A stretch of 64,000 nt of DNA from Caulobacter sp. Root343 (GTDB lineage: Bacteria; Pseudomonadota; Alphaproteobacteria; Caulobacterales; Caulobacteraceae), in the NCBI RefSeq assembly GCF_001425745.1, contig NZ_LMDF01000001.1, forward strand, positions 353,154 through 417,153, written 5' to 3'. A program made the translations under genes and the position numbers. Numbering within the stretch: position 1 is the first letter of the stretch; each line of letters opens with the position of its first letter. The notes below the pieces were generated by a model. It did no database searches, was not told the DNA's origin, and worked only from the letters and a program-made list of their open reading frames with translations. Of the stretch, positions 17,647 through 26,243 are shown piece by piece.

Positions 17647-20334
17647 ATGCGGACAACAGGGGCGTCACGCCGTGGAGTCCTGCTCGGCGCCAGTGCGCTG
17701 GGCCTGGCGACTGCCTTGCCCGCCGGGGCGACGGACAGGTCAGGCCTGTCCCAGCTCACCGCCGGGTTCGTCCTGCCGCCCGCCGACGCTCGACCCATGG
17801 CCCGCTGGTGGTGGTTCGGCGGCGCGGTCGAGGCCGACGAGATCGTCCGCGAAATCCGGGCGATGAAAGCCGGCGGGTTCGGCGGCTTCGAGATCCAGCC
17901 GGTCTATCCGTTGTCGCTGGACGATCCCAAGCTTGGGATCCGCAACAAGCCGTACCTGTCGAAGGACTTCCTCGACATGGTCTCGGTCGCGGCCCGGACC
18001 GGGCGCGAGGAGGAGATGCGGGCCGACCTGACCCTGGGCTCCGGCTGGCCCTTCGGCGGGCCGCACATTGGTCCTGAGGACGCCGCCTCGCGTGTCATCA
18101 AGCAGGACCTGCCCGCCCCCGCCGGGGCCGAGGCGGTCGAGCTGCCGACGCTGCAACCAGGCCAGCGCTACGTCGCCGCCTTCGTCGGGACCTCGCCGGT
18201 CGACGCCAAGCCCGTCGAGATCGCTGGGAGCCGCGCGACCTTCGCCAAGGCCTCGGCGGACCGGACGCTGTACCTGATCCTGCAGACCCGCACCCGGCAG
18301 CAGGTCAAGCGTCCGACGGTCGGATCGGAAGGCTTCGTGCTCGACCACCTGAGCGCGCGGGCCGTCCGCAAGCATCTCGACACCGTGGGCGGGCCGCTGC
18401 TGGCGGCGTTCGGCGCGGATCGCCCCCATGCGATCTTCAGCGACAGCCTCGAGGTCTACGGGGCCAATTGGACCGACGATCTCCTGGCCGAGTTCAAGGT
18501 CCGTCGCGGCTATGACCTGGCGCCGCACCTGTTGAGCCTGTTCCACGACACGGAGCGCTCGCCAGGCGTCCGCTACGACTGGAGTCTGACCCTCTCGGAG
18601 CTGGTCGGCGAGCGCTACCTGTCCCAGGTGAGCGCCTGGGCCAAGACTCGCCACACCCTGTTCCGGTCGCAAACCTACGGCATTCCGGCCGTGACCCTGT
18701 CGTCCAACCGTCTGGTCGACCTGGCCGAGGGGGAGGGCGCCGACTGGCGTCTGGCGACCTCGACCCGCTGGGCCAGTTCGGCCAATCACCTCTACGGCCA
18801 GGCCGTGACCTCGGCGGAGAGCTTCACCTGGTTGCACAAAGGCGCTTTCCGCGCGACGCCCCTCGACATCAAGGCCGAAGCCGACGTGTTGATGCTGCAG
18901 GGCGTCAACCAGTTCGTCGTTCACGGCTGGCCCTATTCGCCGCCCAAGGTTCCCGAGCCCGGCTGGGCGCTTTACGCCGCGGCGGTGTTCAACGACCACA
19001 ATCCGTGGTGGCCGGTGATGCGGGACGTGAACCTGTACCTTCAGCGCCTGAGCCACCTGCTGCGCCAGGGCGAGAACGTCGCCGATGTCGCCCTCTACGT
19101 GCCGACGGAGGACATCATGTCGGGCTTCAAGCCTGGCAAGGACGTTTCGATCAACGACGAGCTGCGCAAGACCTTCCCGGCCGCCATTCTCGATGGCCTG
19201 CTCGACGGCGGCTACAATTTCGACCTGATCGATGGCGACGCGATCCTGCGCCGGGGCGTCCGTTACAACGTCCTGCTGCTGCCGCACATCGAACGTATCG
19301 CGCCGGACGTCTATGAGCGCATTCAGGCCTTCGCGGCGGGCGGCGGCTTCGTCGTCTCGGTCGGCGCGCCGCCGTCGAAAGCCCCGGGGCTGAAGGACGC
19401 CGAAGCCCAGAGTCGCCGCGTGGCGGACCTGTCGGCGGCGCTGTTCGGCGGAAAGGTCAAAAGGACGGCGGTCACCGATGAGGTCGGGCTGGTCCGTACG
19501 CTTGGAGGTTTTCTACCGCCCGACCTAGCCGGCGCGCCCAAGGGCGTCGGCTATGTCCACCGCCGGCTGGCGGGCGGAGACCTCTATTTTGTCGCCAACA
19601 CCACCAATGCTCCGATCGCCGCGCCGTTGATCTTCGCCGCCTCTGATCAAGCCGGGCAGGCCTGGGATCCGGTGAAGGGTGCGATCGACGGTTTCCGGCC
19701 GGACGACGTGGTCCATCTTGCGCCGTTCGAGTCGCGGGTCTTCGTCTTCGGTCACGGCCTTCCGAGCGCGGCCGCGCCGCGCAAGGCTGCCAACAAGCGA
19801 ACCCTGCCGCTGAGGGGCGGCTGGCGTCTGAAGGTCGGCGACAAGGAGGCTCCGGTGGGCGCCTTCGACTCGTGGACGCAGGACCCGGCGCTGCGGCACT
19901 ATTCCGGCCAGGGGATCTATACGCGCGACGTGGACCTGACGGCGGGGGACCTGACCTGGCCGGCGATCCGCCTGGACCTGGGGCAGGGCGGGCCGGGCTC
20001 GGCCAATGAGCGCAAGGGGCCCGGCTACTATGCTCAGTACGATGCGCCGGTCCGCGACGCGGCCGAGGTGTTCGTCAACGGCCGGCGCGCCGGCGCGATC
20101 TGGTGCGCGCCGTTCGGGCTGGACCTGAAGTCCTTCCTGAAGCCCGGCCGCAACCGCTTGGAGATCCGCGTCTACAACACCGCGATCAACAGCCTCGCCG
20201 GCCGTCCGCCGACCGACTACACGGCCTTACGGGAAACCTATGGCGACCGCTTCCAGCCCCAGAACATGAGCGAGTTGACGCCTCTGCCCTCGGGCCTGCT
20301 GGGCGAGCCAATGCTGCGGTTCGGCCAGGCCTAA
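17647..20334 (+). CDS. alpha-L-rhamnosidase, GH106 family
   Basis: Predicted to remove alpha-L-rhamnose from rhamnogalacturonan fragments. The 895-residue protein starts MRTTGASRRGVLLGASALG, a twin-arginine-like signal, so it is probably exported folded. The N-terminal region MARWWWFGGAVEADEI, MKAGGFGGFEIQPVYP and TLGSGWPFGGPHIGPEDA is typical of the GH106 TIM-barrel. The C-terminal part ends in a jelly-roll-like sugar-binding domain (FVNGRRAGAIWCAPFGLDL, LEIRVYNTAINSLAGRP). The length fits the family (about 850-1100). It ends 35 bp from the convergent GH28 gene. Rhamnose specificity is a family expectation and not visible directly. Confidence 0.88.
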   Translation: MRTTGASRRGVLLGASALGLATALPAGATDRSGLSQLTAGFVLPPADARPMARWWWFGGAVEADEIVREIRAMKAGGFGGFEIQPVYPLSLDDPKLGIRNKPYLSKDFLDMVSVAARTGREEEMRADLTLGSGWPFGGPHIGPEDAASRVIKQDLPAPAGAEAVELPTLQPGQRYVAAFVGTSPVDAKPVEIAGSRATFAKASADRTLYLILQTRTRQQVKRPTVGSEGFVLDHLSARAVRKHLDTVGGPLLAAFGADRPHAIFSDSLEVYGANWTDDLLAEFKVRRGYDLAPHLLSLFHDTERSPGVRYDWSLTLSELVGERYLSQVSAWAKTRHTLFRSQTYGIPAVTLSSNRLVDLAEGEGADWRLATSTRWASSANHLYGQAVTSAESFTWLHKGAFRATPLDIKAEADVLMLQGVNQFVVHGWPYSPPKVPEPGWALYAAAVFNDHNPWWPVMRDVNLYLQRLSHLLRQGENVADVALYVPTEDIMSGFKPGKDVSINDELRKTFPAAILDGLLDGGYNFDLIDGDAILRRGVRYNVLLLPHIERIAPDVYERIQAFAAGGGFVVSVGAPPSKAPGLKDAEAQSRRVADLSAALFGGKVKRTAVTDEVGLVRTLGGFLPPDLAGAPKGVGYVHRRLAGGDLYFVANTTNAPIAAPLIFAASDQAGQAWDPVKGAIDGFRPDDVVHLAPFESRVFVFGHGLPSAAAPRKAANKRTLPLRGGWRLKVGDKEAPVGAFDSWTQDPALRHYSGQGIYTRDVDLTAGDLTWPAIRLDLGQGGPGSANERKGPGYYAQYDAPVRDAAEVFVNGRRAGAIWCAPFGLDLKSFLKPGRNRLEIRVYNTAINSLAGRPPTDYTALRETYGDRFQPQNMSELTPLPSGLLGEPMLRFGQA

Positions 20335-20358
20335 AGGCAGGTCTCTCGAAGGCCGGCC

Positions 20359-20385
20359 GGCGCCGAAGGCTAAGCGCCCGGCGCC
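20359..20385. terminator. GC-rich hairpin between convergent GH106 and GH28
   Basis: GGCGCCG (20359-20365) pairs with CGGCGCC (20379-20385) around a 13-nt loop, with further near-pairing outside. It overlaps the stop codon of the GH28 gene. It lacks a T-run, so it is a tentative shared terminator. Confidence 0.4.
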
Positions 20386-21671
20386 GCCGGCTGGCCATTG
20401 ACCACGACCTTGTCGAAGGTCAGTCCCGTGACGCCCGTGGCCTCAAGCGCGCTCTGCGACAGCTGAAGATCGAAGTCCTTGAACCGGATGTCGCGGATCG
20501 TGGTCTGCCCGGGATTGGGCCGGATCGAGCCGAACGACCCGAACCGACCCTTCAATCCCGACAGCGTCACGTTGCGTACGGTCGACCGCGGCGGCGCATG
20601 GCCCTTCAGGTCCTTGTACTGCGACCAGGGGGCGATGAAGATGATCCGGCCGGCGGCGTTGTCGAACGTGACGCCGCGCACCTGAATGTCCTCGTAGAGC
20701 TGCGGCGTGTCGGGACGCAGCTTCAGCATCAGGAAGCTCATTTGGCCGGTGACCCGGCAGTTCTCGATGACCACGTCGCGCACGATCGTCGCTTCGCTGC
20801 CGCAGGAGAAGGCCTGATGACCCCGGCGGAAGTGGCAGTTGCGGACCCGAATATGCTCGACGGGCGGGCTGTCCTTGTCCTCGAGCGCCAGTGGACCCTT
20901 CGAGCCCTTTGCGGCGATGCAGTCGTCGGTCACCGAGAAATAGCAACCGTCGATGATGACGCGCTGGCAGCTGTCGAGGTCGACGCCGTCCGTGCTCGGC
21001 GCCTGCTTGACGTCGTCGGGCACCTCGAAGCGGGCGTTGCGCACCAGGACGTCCTGGCACTTGTAGAGATGCAGGTTCCAGAACTGGGAGTCCTTGAACG
21101 TCACGCCGTCGATGGTCACGCGCTTGGAGTTCTGGATCAGCGCCAGCCGGGCGCGATCAAGACCGACATTGGGGAAGTTGGACGGGTCGGGAGCGGCGGC
21201 CTGCAACTTCCAGAACAGGTCCCAGATCGGACGACCGGAGCCGTCGAGGACGCCTTCGCCGGTCAGGGAGAAGCCGTCACAACCGTCCACATTGATCAGG
21301 GCCGGCGTGAAGTTCGCCTCGAAATGCCCCTCGATACGCGTGCGCTGTCGGGGAAAGTTCGACATTTCGGTCGTGCACTTGAGCACCGCGCCCCTGGCGA
21401 GATGCAGATTGACCCCGGGCTTGAAGAACAGCGCGCCGCTGACGAAGACGCCGGCGGGCGCCGTCACCGTGCCGCCGCCCCGCGCCGCGAGATGATCGAT
21501 CGCCGACTGGATCGCCTGAGTGTTCAGGGTGGTCCCGTCGGCCTTCGCGCCAAAAGCGGTGATCGACACTAACCGCGTGCGCCGGGTCGCGGCCTCGGCG
21601 CGGGTGGCCAAGATCGGCGCGGCGATCAGCGAGGCGGCGAACCAACGACGCGTTCGGCGATGGAGAGACAT
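20370..21671 (-). CDS. GH28 polygalacturonase/rhamnogalacturonase-like hydrolase
   Basis: A secreted right-handed beta-helix of 433 residues, predicted to hydrolyse galacturonosyl linkages in pectin. A signal peptide (RRTRRWFAASLIAAPILATRAEA) is followed by the usual GH28 opening SITAFGAKADGTTLNTQAIQSAID. Active-site segments are STDGVDLDS (about 226-234), TDDCIAAK (about 248-255) and GHQAFSCGSE (about 284-293). The canonical NTDG has become STDG and the canonical GHG has become GHQ, while both Asp of the DD pair and the first Asp remain. This points to a rhamnogalacturonase or exo-type subfamily more than classical endo-polygalacturonase. The iclR gene lies 57 bp upstream on the same strand, so the two likely form an operon. 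Confidence 0.87.
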   Translation of the reverse strand: MSLHRRTRRWFAASLIAAPILATRAEAATRRTRLVSITAFGAKADGTTLNTQAIQSAIDHLAARGGGTVTAPAGVFVSGALFFKPGVNLHLARGAVLKCTTEMSNFPRQRTRIEGHFEANFTPALINVDGCDGFSLTGEGVLDGSGRPIWDLFWKLQAAAPDPSNFPNVGLDRARLALIQNSKRVTIDGVTFKDSQFWNLHLYKCQDVLVRNARFEVPDDVKQAPSTDGVDLDSCQRVIIDGCYFSVTDDCIAAKGSKGPLALEDKDSPPVEHIRVRNCHFRRGHQAFSCGSEATIVRDVVIENCRVTGQMSFLMLKLRPDTPQLYEDIQVRGVTFDNAAGRIIFIAPWSQYKDLKGHAPPRSTVRNVTLSGLKGRFGSFGSIRPNPGQTTIRDIRFKDFDLQLSQSALEATGVTGLTFDKVVVNGQPAAPGA

Positions 21672-21728
21672 GGCTTGGCGTCCAATCTCGGAAGGCTCGG
21701 GAGCGACCGACAGGCGCCCCGGAGCAGG

Positions 21729-22508
21729 TCAGATCTTCCAGCCCCAGCCAAGCTGGCGGCTGATCGCGTCGGCGCCTTCGATGACGTATCGGCCGGCTTG
21801 TTCCAACCGTTCCGAAGTCATGTACTGCGGAATGCTGGAGAGGCTCAGGGCGGCGACGATCGCGCCGCTGGCGCCTCGAATGGGCGAGGCGATGCAGCAT
21901 ATGCGATCACCCTCCGCATCGACGTGTCGGGTGAAGCGGTCTTCGATCGCGGGCTTCAGTTCCTCGAGCGGGAAGTACTCGGTCCACACGTCCGAAGGCG
22001 CGTCCAGCAGCAACGCCCGGCCCAGGGCCGTGTCCGCGATGCGGTTTCGATCGCCGATGCGATGGCGAACCACGACACGCCGGCGGCTCGCCGATCGGGC
22101 GATATAGACCACGTCGTCGCCATCGCGGATGGCCAGATTGGTGGCGTCGTCGGTGCGCTGACTGATGGCGTCCAGCGTCGGCTGCGCCACGGTCGCCAGA
22201 TCGGTCGCCTCGTGCGCCAGGAAGCCCAGATCCATGAGCCTCGGCCCAAGCCGATAGCCCTTGCGGGGGTCGTGGCTCAGAAGACGGCGCTCGACCAGGG
22301 CCGTGGCCAGGCGATGAGCCGTGCTGCGGCTCAGCCCTAGCTGGCGCTCGAGGTCGGGCAGGCTGATCGGGCCGCCGCGTACGGCGTCCAGGATATCCAA
22401 GGCCCGCGTGAGCGTCTGGCTGGACCGCTCCGGCTTTCCGCCCGCCTCGACGGGCGCGGGAGCCTCTGGGAACGCGTCGACGGCAGGTGGGGCGATCGCA
22501 ACTTGCAT
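21729..22508 (-). CDS. IclR-family transcriptional regulator
   Basis: A 259-residue regulator. An N-terminal winged helix-turn-helix (TRALDILDAVRGGPISLPDLERQLGLSRSTAHRLATALVERRLL, in pieces SLPDLERQLGLSRSTAHRL) is followed by the IclR effector domain (DDVVYIARSASRRRVVVRHRIGDRN, ADTALGRALL, ICCIASPIRGASGAIVAALSLSS). Enterobacterial KdgR, which senses pectin breakdown intermediates, is also an IclR protein, so a similar role here is plausible. A perfect TTAACCGGTTAA palindrome lies about 80 bp upstream of its start and may mediate control by itself or by the LacI-type protein. The first about 30 residues are Pro/Ala-rich and not part of the domain. Confidence 0.92.
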   Translation of the reverse strand: MQVAIAPPAVDAFPEAPAPVEAGGKPERSSQTLTRALDILDAVRGGPISLPDLERQLGLSRSTAHRLATALVERRLLSHDPRKGYRLGPRLMDLGFLAHEATDLATVAQPTLDAISQRTDDATNLAIRDGDDVVYIARSASRRRVVVRHRIGDRNRIADTALGRALLLDAPSDVWTEYFPLEELKPAIEDRFTRHVDAEGDRICCIASPIRGASGAIVAALSLSSIPQYMTSERLEQAGRYVIEGADAISRQLGWGWKI

Positions 22509-22586
22509 GGAAACCGGAAGCTGTCCGCGATCGTGCGCCGAAGGCTGTCGATCGTTACTATTGTCTGATGACCTGATGACTTTGGC

Positions 22587-22598
22587 TTAACCGGTTAA
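22587..22598. promoter_or_regulatory. perfect palindrome TTAACCGGTTAA upstream of iclR-GH28
   Basis: A perfect 12-bp palindrome in the 138-bp gap between the end of the LacI-type gene and the start of iclR, on the promoter side of iclR. It differs by one base from the palindrome before the pectate lyase. It is a probable operator for the iclR-GH28 unit. Confidence 0.6.
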
Positions 22599-22646
22599 CT
22601 CGATTGCGTCAATTCTTCGCGAAAGCGGATTGCGGGTGGGGGGGCG

Positions 22647-23678
22647 CTAGCTCGCGGTGCGCGGCTTCACGGCGCAGACAATCTCAAGACCCAGGATCTG
22701 CTCCGTCGCGCGTTGAGGGTCCGCAAGCGCCGTGAAGGCCATGTTGGCGGCGGCCCGACCCATTTCGACGGCGGGCTGAACGACGCAGATGTATTGGATG
22801 TCCAGCAGATGGACGATATCGCCCAAGCCGAAAAAGATGATGACGATCTTGCTCAGGTGCTCGGGCGCGTGGACCTTCAGGGCATGGATGGCGCCCAACG
22901 CCACGGGAAAGGACGCGCAGAACAGGGCGTCAGGTCGTTCCGACTGAGCCCACAGCTTCTGAAAGCCGTCGAATCCGGCCTGCTCGTCGAAACGGCTTTC
23001 GATGATCCACTCGCCGCGCGGCGCGATGCCGGCTTCCCGCAGAGCAGCCTCGTAACCGGCGCGCCGATCGCGGCCGATGTTGGTCACGCTCGAACCCGCC
23101 AGGTGGGCGACGCGTCGATAGCCATGGTCGATGCTGGCGGCGACCGCGGCCTTCGCGCCGCCGAAGTCGTCCATCACCACGCGCTTCACGCCACCGGGAT
23201 TTGTCGGCACGCGGTCGAAGAAGACGAGGGGGACGCCATTGTCGGCCGCCGACCGACAGAGCTGCTCGTCCAGCGCTCGGGTGTGCTCCGTCACCGAAAT
23301 CAGAAGCGCGGCGGCGCGCATGGACAGGAAGGTTTCGACGTGCCGGCGCTCGACGACCGGATCTTCTCCGGAGATCCCCAGCACCATCTCGAAATCGCGC
23401 GCGGCCACCGCGCTGTTGATGCCCGCCAGCACCGCGGCGAAGAAGGTGTGCTGGACCTTGGGGATGACCACCCCGAAGACCTTGGATCCCGTCGTTAGCG
23501 ACCGCGCGAGAAAGTTGGGCAGATAGCCCATCTCGTGGGCCGCCAGCTTCACGCGTTCGCGCGTGGATGGCGAAATATCGGGGGAATCTCGCAACGCCTT
23601 CGAGATGGCCGCCTTGCTGAGGCCAAGGCGCGAAGCGATGTCGCTCAGCCGAGGTGGTTGGCGTTTGCCTCCCTCCAT
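22647..23678 (-). CDS. LacI-family transcriptional regulator
   Basis: A repressor-type regulator of about 343 residues. The start at 23678 (MEGGKRQPP) is preferred over one 10 codons upstream because the DNA-binding domain begins soon after. The helix-turn-helix (RLSDIASRLGLSKAAISKALRDSPDIS) and the hinge region (LAAHEMGYLPNFLARSL) are clear. The ligand-binding domain (FGVVIPKVQHTFFAAVLAGI, VVMDDFGGAKAAVAASIDHGYRRVAHLAG, PDALFCASFPVALGAI) has a periplasmic-binding-protein fold. Its position inside the pectin locus, together with ACCGGT-centred palindromes of LacI type before TBDR 1, makes it the best candidate for locus control. The inducer is unknown; a galacturonate- or rhamnose-derived metabolite is possible. 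Confidence 0.92.
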   Translation of the reverse strand: MEGGKRQPPRLSDIASRLGLSKAAISKALRDSPDISPSTRERVKLAAHEMGYLPNFLARSLTTGSKVFGVVIPKVQHTFFAAVLAGINSAVAARDFEMVLGISGEDPVVERRHVETFLSMRAAALLISVTEHTRALDEQLCRSAADNGVPLVFFDRVPTNPGGVKRVVMDDFGGAKAAVAASIDHGYRRVAHLAGSSVTNIGRDRRAGYEAALREAGIAPRGEWIIESRFDEQAGFDGFQKLWAQSERPDALFCASFPVALGAIHALKVHAPEHLSKIVIIFFGLGDIVHLLDIQYICVVQPAVEMGRAAANMAFTALADPQRATEQILGLEIVCAVKPRTAS

Positions 23679-23913
23679 GTCGTTCCGACTCCACTCCAGC
23701 CCCATCACGCGGCGCTAGGCCCATCGACGGCCGTACCGTTCTGCGCCAAGTAACGGTGAAGGTCCATAAGTGCGATGAATGACCAAGTCGCGAACTTTGA
23801 CTTGAGTTCGGCAACGTGGGGTTTAGGCGGCGCCGTCGATCGACAGGTGGCGTCGACCTTCCTACCCGCCGAGATATTGTGAACGCACCGGAATCGTCCG
23901 GACGGCGAAGTCC

Positions 23914-25167
23914 CTAGGGTTGATTGACGCCCAGGGGGCGTTCCTCGGTCGCGGTAATACTGGGCGGGACCTTGAAGTCACTTTCCCGCATGGGCTTGCT
24001 TGGATCGTAGGGCGGAAGATCATCCACGACGGCGCGGGCGATCGGAGCCTTGGCGTCGCGCAGGCCCTGGACGACGATCTTGGCCAGTTCATAGGCGCCA
24101 TAGGGGCCATGATGCGAGCCGTCTTTTACCGAGAAGTCGGCATTGTGCATGAAGAGGGCGTCGACGCCCGTGGGGCCCATGGCCTCGTAGAGCGCCTTGC
24201 TCCGGGCGTGGAGATCGATCAGCAGCGCGCCCGATTCTTCAGCGGCCTCGCGCGCCAGCTGTGGAAACGGGCCCGCGGTGTCCACCGCCTGATCGCCGTC
24301 GAATCTGTTGCGGAACATCGGGGTGACGATCACCGGCGTGGCGCCCTTGGCCTTTACCCGCTGCGCCCACCCAATCAGGTTGGCCTTGAACTTCTGCTGC
24401 GCGTCCGGATCCTTGGACTTCTGATCGTTGTGGCCGAATTGGACGAGGAAATAGTCGCCGGGCCGAATCCGCGCCGCGATCTTCTCGAAGCGGTTGGCGA
24501 TCACCGCCGAAAAGGTGGACTCGCCCGACTCGGCGTGGTTGGCGACCGCCACGGACGGCTTGAAGAAGCGCGGCAGCATTTGGCCCCAGGAGGCGTAGGG
24601 CTCGCCCGGTTGGTCCGCCACCGTCGAGTCGCCGAGGACATAGATCGTCGGCACGTCCGCCGGTTCGATCTTCAGCGCCCGCACCGCCGGCGTCCCGTCG
24701 AACTCGAGCGTCAGACGATTGTCCCAGGCCCGCGCCTCCTGCACGGCCTCGCGCGGTTTCAGCTTCACCGCGCCGCCGGGATAGGCCGGCGTGCGAACAT
24801 TGACGATGAAGGTCCTGGTCGCCGATCCGCCCGCCCGAACCGCGATCCGTTCGAGCATCAGGCGTCTCAGCTCGGCCTTGACGGTGGTGTCCGAGGCCGT
24901 ATCGCCGCCGAACGTGACCGTCACCTTGTAGTTGCCCTCGGGGACCGTGACCGAGAAGAGGAACGGAGTCTTGCCGGCGCCGTGCGGCTCGACGACGGGC
25001 ATGGCGCCCTCGACCCCAAAGCCCGTCCGAGCCGAATAGACCACGGCCCCCGAGCTGGCGTGACGGGGCGCCGGATCGGTTCCAAAGGCGAAATCAAGAC
25101 GGGGCGCCGGAGTTTGGGGCGCGGCCGCCAAGAGCGCGGCGAGCAGGAATGGTCCGGCGGCTAGCAT
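23914..25167 (-). CDS. rhamnogalacturonan acetylesterase, SGNH/GDSL family
   Basis: Predicted to remove acetyl groups from galacturonate residues of rhamnogalacturonan so that lyases and hydrolases can act. The 417-residue protein has a signal peptide (MLAAGPFLLAALLAAAP), then a beta-sandwich N-terminal domain (about 22-170, FAFGTDPAPRHASSG, GNYKVTVTFGG), then the esterase. Catalytic blocks are GDST with Ser181 (179-182), AESGEST (block II region, about 212-218), GHND (245-248) and DGSHHG with Asp349 and His352. These match the RhgT/YxiM-type arrangement. It is encoded on the same strand as lacI, with a 235-bp gap, and no obvious operator of the ACCGGT type is seen upstream. Confidence 0.92.
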   Translation of the reverse strand: MLAAGPFLLAALLAAAPQTPAPRLDFAFGTDPAPRHASSGAVVYSARTGFGVEGAMPVVEPHGAGKTPFLFSVTVPEGNYKVTVTFGGDTASDTTVKAELRRLMLERIAVRAGGSATRTFIVNVRTPAYPGGAVKLKPREAVQEARAWDNRLTLEFDGTPAVRALKIEPADVPTIYVLGDSTVADQPGEPYASWGQMLPRFFKPSVAVANHAESGESTFSAVIANRFEKIAARIRPGDYFLVQFGHNDQKSKDPDAQQKFKANLIGWAQRVKAKGATPVIVTPMFRNRFDGDQAVDTAGPFPQLAREAAEESGALLIDLHARSKALYEAMGPTGVDALFMHNADFSVKDGSHHGPYGAYELAKIVVQGLRDAKAPIARAVVDDLPPYDPSKPMRESDFKVPPSITATEERPLGVNQP

Positions 25168-25395
25168 CTTTTCGATCGATTCCTACTGGCGATAGAACCT
25201 GTCCACCGAATGTCAGGTTCTGGAGATCGCGCCAAGGGCGGCGCTCGCATGGATCTCCACGGCCCATTGCGCCTCGCGGAGAAAAGCCATGACGCCGTTC
25301 GACGCGATGCTCTACATCTAGGGCCGATCTGGATCGCTGTTGGCGCTTAGAGGAGTTCCTCGAGCGCGAGCTCGACGAACGCCAAGCCCTTCATC

Positions 25396-26232
25396 GTGAG
25401 CACTCCGCTGAATAGACCGCCTTCCGGGAAGACGCGCCGTCCTCCCGCCCAGCCGAAACCCAAGGCCTCCGACACGCCCATCGACCTGACGCCCGACGAG
25501 ATCGAGCAGGCGCGGTCTTGGGTGCTGTACGAGGACGAGGCGATCATCGTGCTGGACAAACCGGCCGGTCTTTCCAGCCAGGGCGGCCGGATCAAGGCCC
25601 ATACGCTGGATGACCTGCTGTGGGCATTCGCACGGCCGGGCCGGTCCCGGCCTCGGCTGATCCATCGTCTGGACCGCGACACCTCGGGCGTGATCCTGAC
25701 GGCCAAGACCAAGCCGGGCGCGGCCTTCCTGGGCGAGGCCCTGATGGCCAAGCGGTTCCGCAAGAGCTACCTGGCCATCGTCGCGCCGGGAGCGCCGGAA
25801 CCGAAGGGCGGCATGATCGACAGCCCGCTGCGTCGGGAGTCGATCGGCCGCGAGGCCTATATGCGCGTCTGCGCACCCGACCATCCGGACGCCGAGACCG
25901 CTCGCAGCCGCTATCGCACCCTGGCTCACAACGCCACGGCGGCCCTGGTCGAGCTGTCGCCCGACACCGGCCGCATGCACCAACTTCGGGTTCACATGGC
26001 GTCGATCGGTCGGCCGCTGGCCGGCGACAGCCGCTATGGCGGGGCGCTGATGCTGGGTGGCGTCGCCGTGCCGCGCCTGATGCTGCACGCCGCTCGCCTG
26101 ACGTTCCCGCACCCGCTGGGCGGCGAACGCAAGGTCATGGCCCCGCTTCCGACTGATTTCGTGATGGTGCTCAAGGCCTTGGACTTGCCGGTTCCGGAAC
26201 AGCCGGGTTCCGAGGCCGTTGAACAGGTCTGA
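25396..26232 (+). CDS. RluA-family pseudouridine synthase without S4 domain
   Basis: A 278-residue RNA pseudouridine synthase starting at GTG. A basic Pro-rich N-terminus (about 1-30) replaces the S4 RNA-binding domain seen in RluC/RluD. The catalytic domain has VLDKPAGLSSQGG (about 52-64), the motif HRLDRDTSG (about 90-98, catalytic Asp93), KSYLAIV and the closing RMHQLRVHMASIGRPLAGDSRYGG. The lack of S4 suggests the RluA/TruC-like branch; the target uridine cannot be read from sequence. It precedes a lipoprotein gene by 11 bp. A second, S4-containing paralogue lies at 55077-56072. Confidence 0.9.
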   Translation: MSTPLNRPPSGKTRRPPAQPKPKASDTPIDLTPDEIEQARSWVLYEDEAIIVLDKPAGLSSQGGRIKAHTLDDLLWAFARPGRSRPRLIHRLDRDTSGVILTAKTKPGAAFLGEALMAKRFRKSYLAIVAPGAPEPKGGMIDSPLRRESIGREAYMRVCAPDHPDAETARSRYRTLAHNATAALVELSPDTGRMHQLRVHMASIGRPLAGDSRYGGALMLGGVAVPRLMLHAARLTFPHPLGGERKVMAPLPTDFVMVLKALDLPVPEQPGSEAVEQV

Positions 26233-26243
26233 AGAGGCACGCC

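Noticed and set aside
25168..25395. Regulatory palindrome before the acetylesterase
   Set aside because: No ACCGGT-type or other clear dyad was found in this gap, so the gene cannot be tied to the locus operator on sequence alone.
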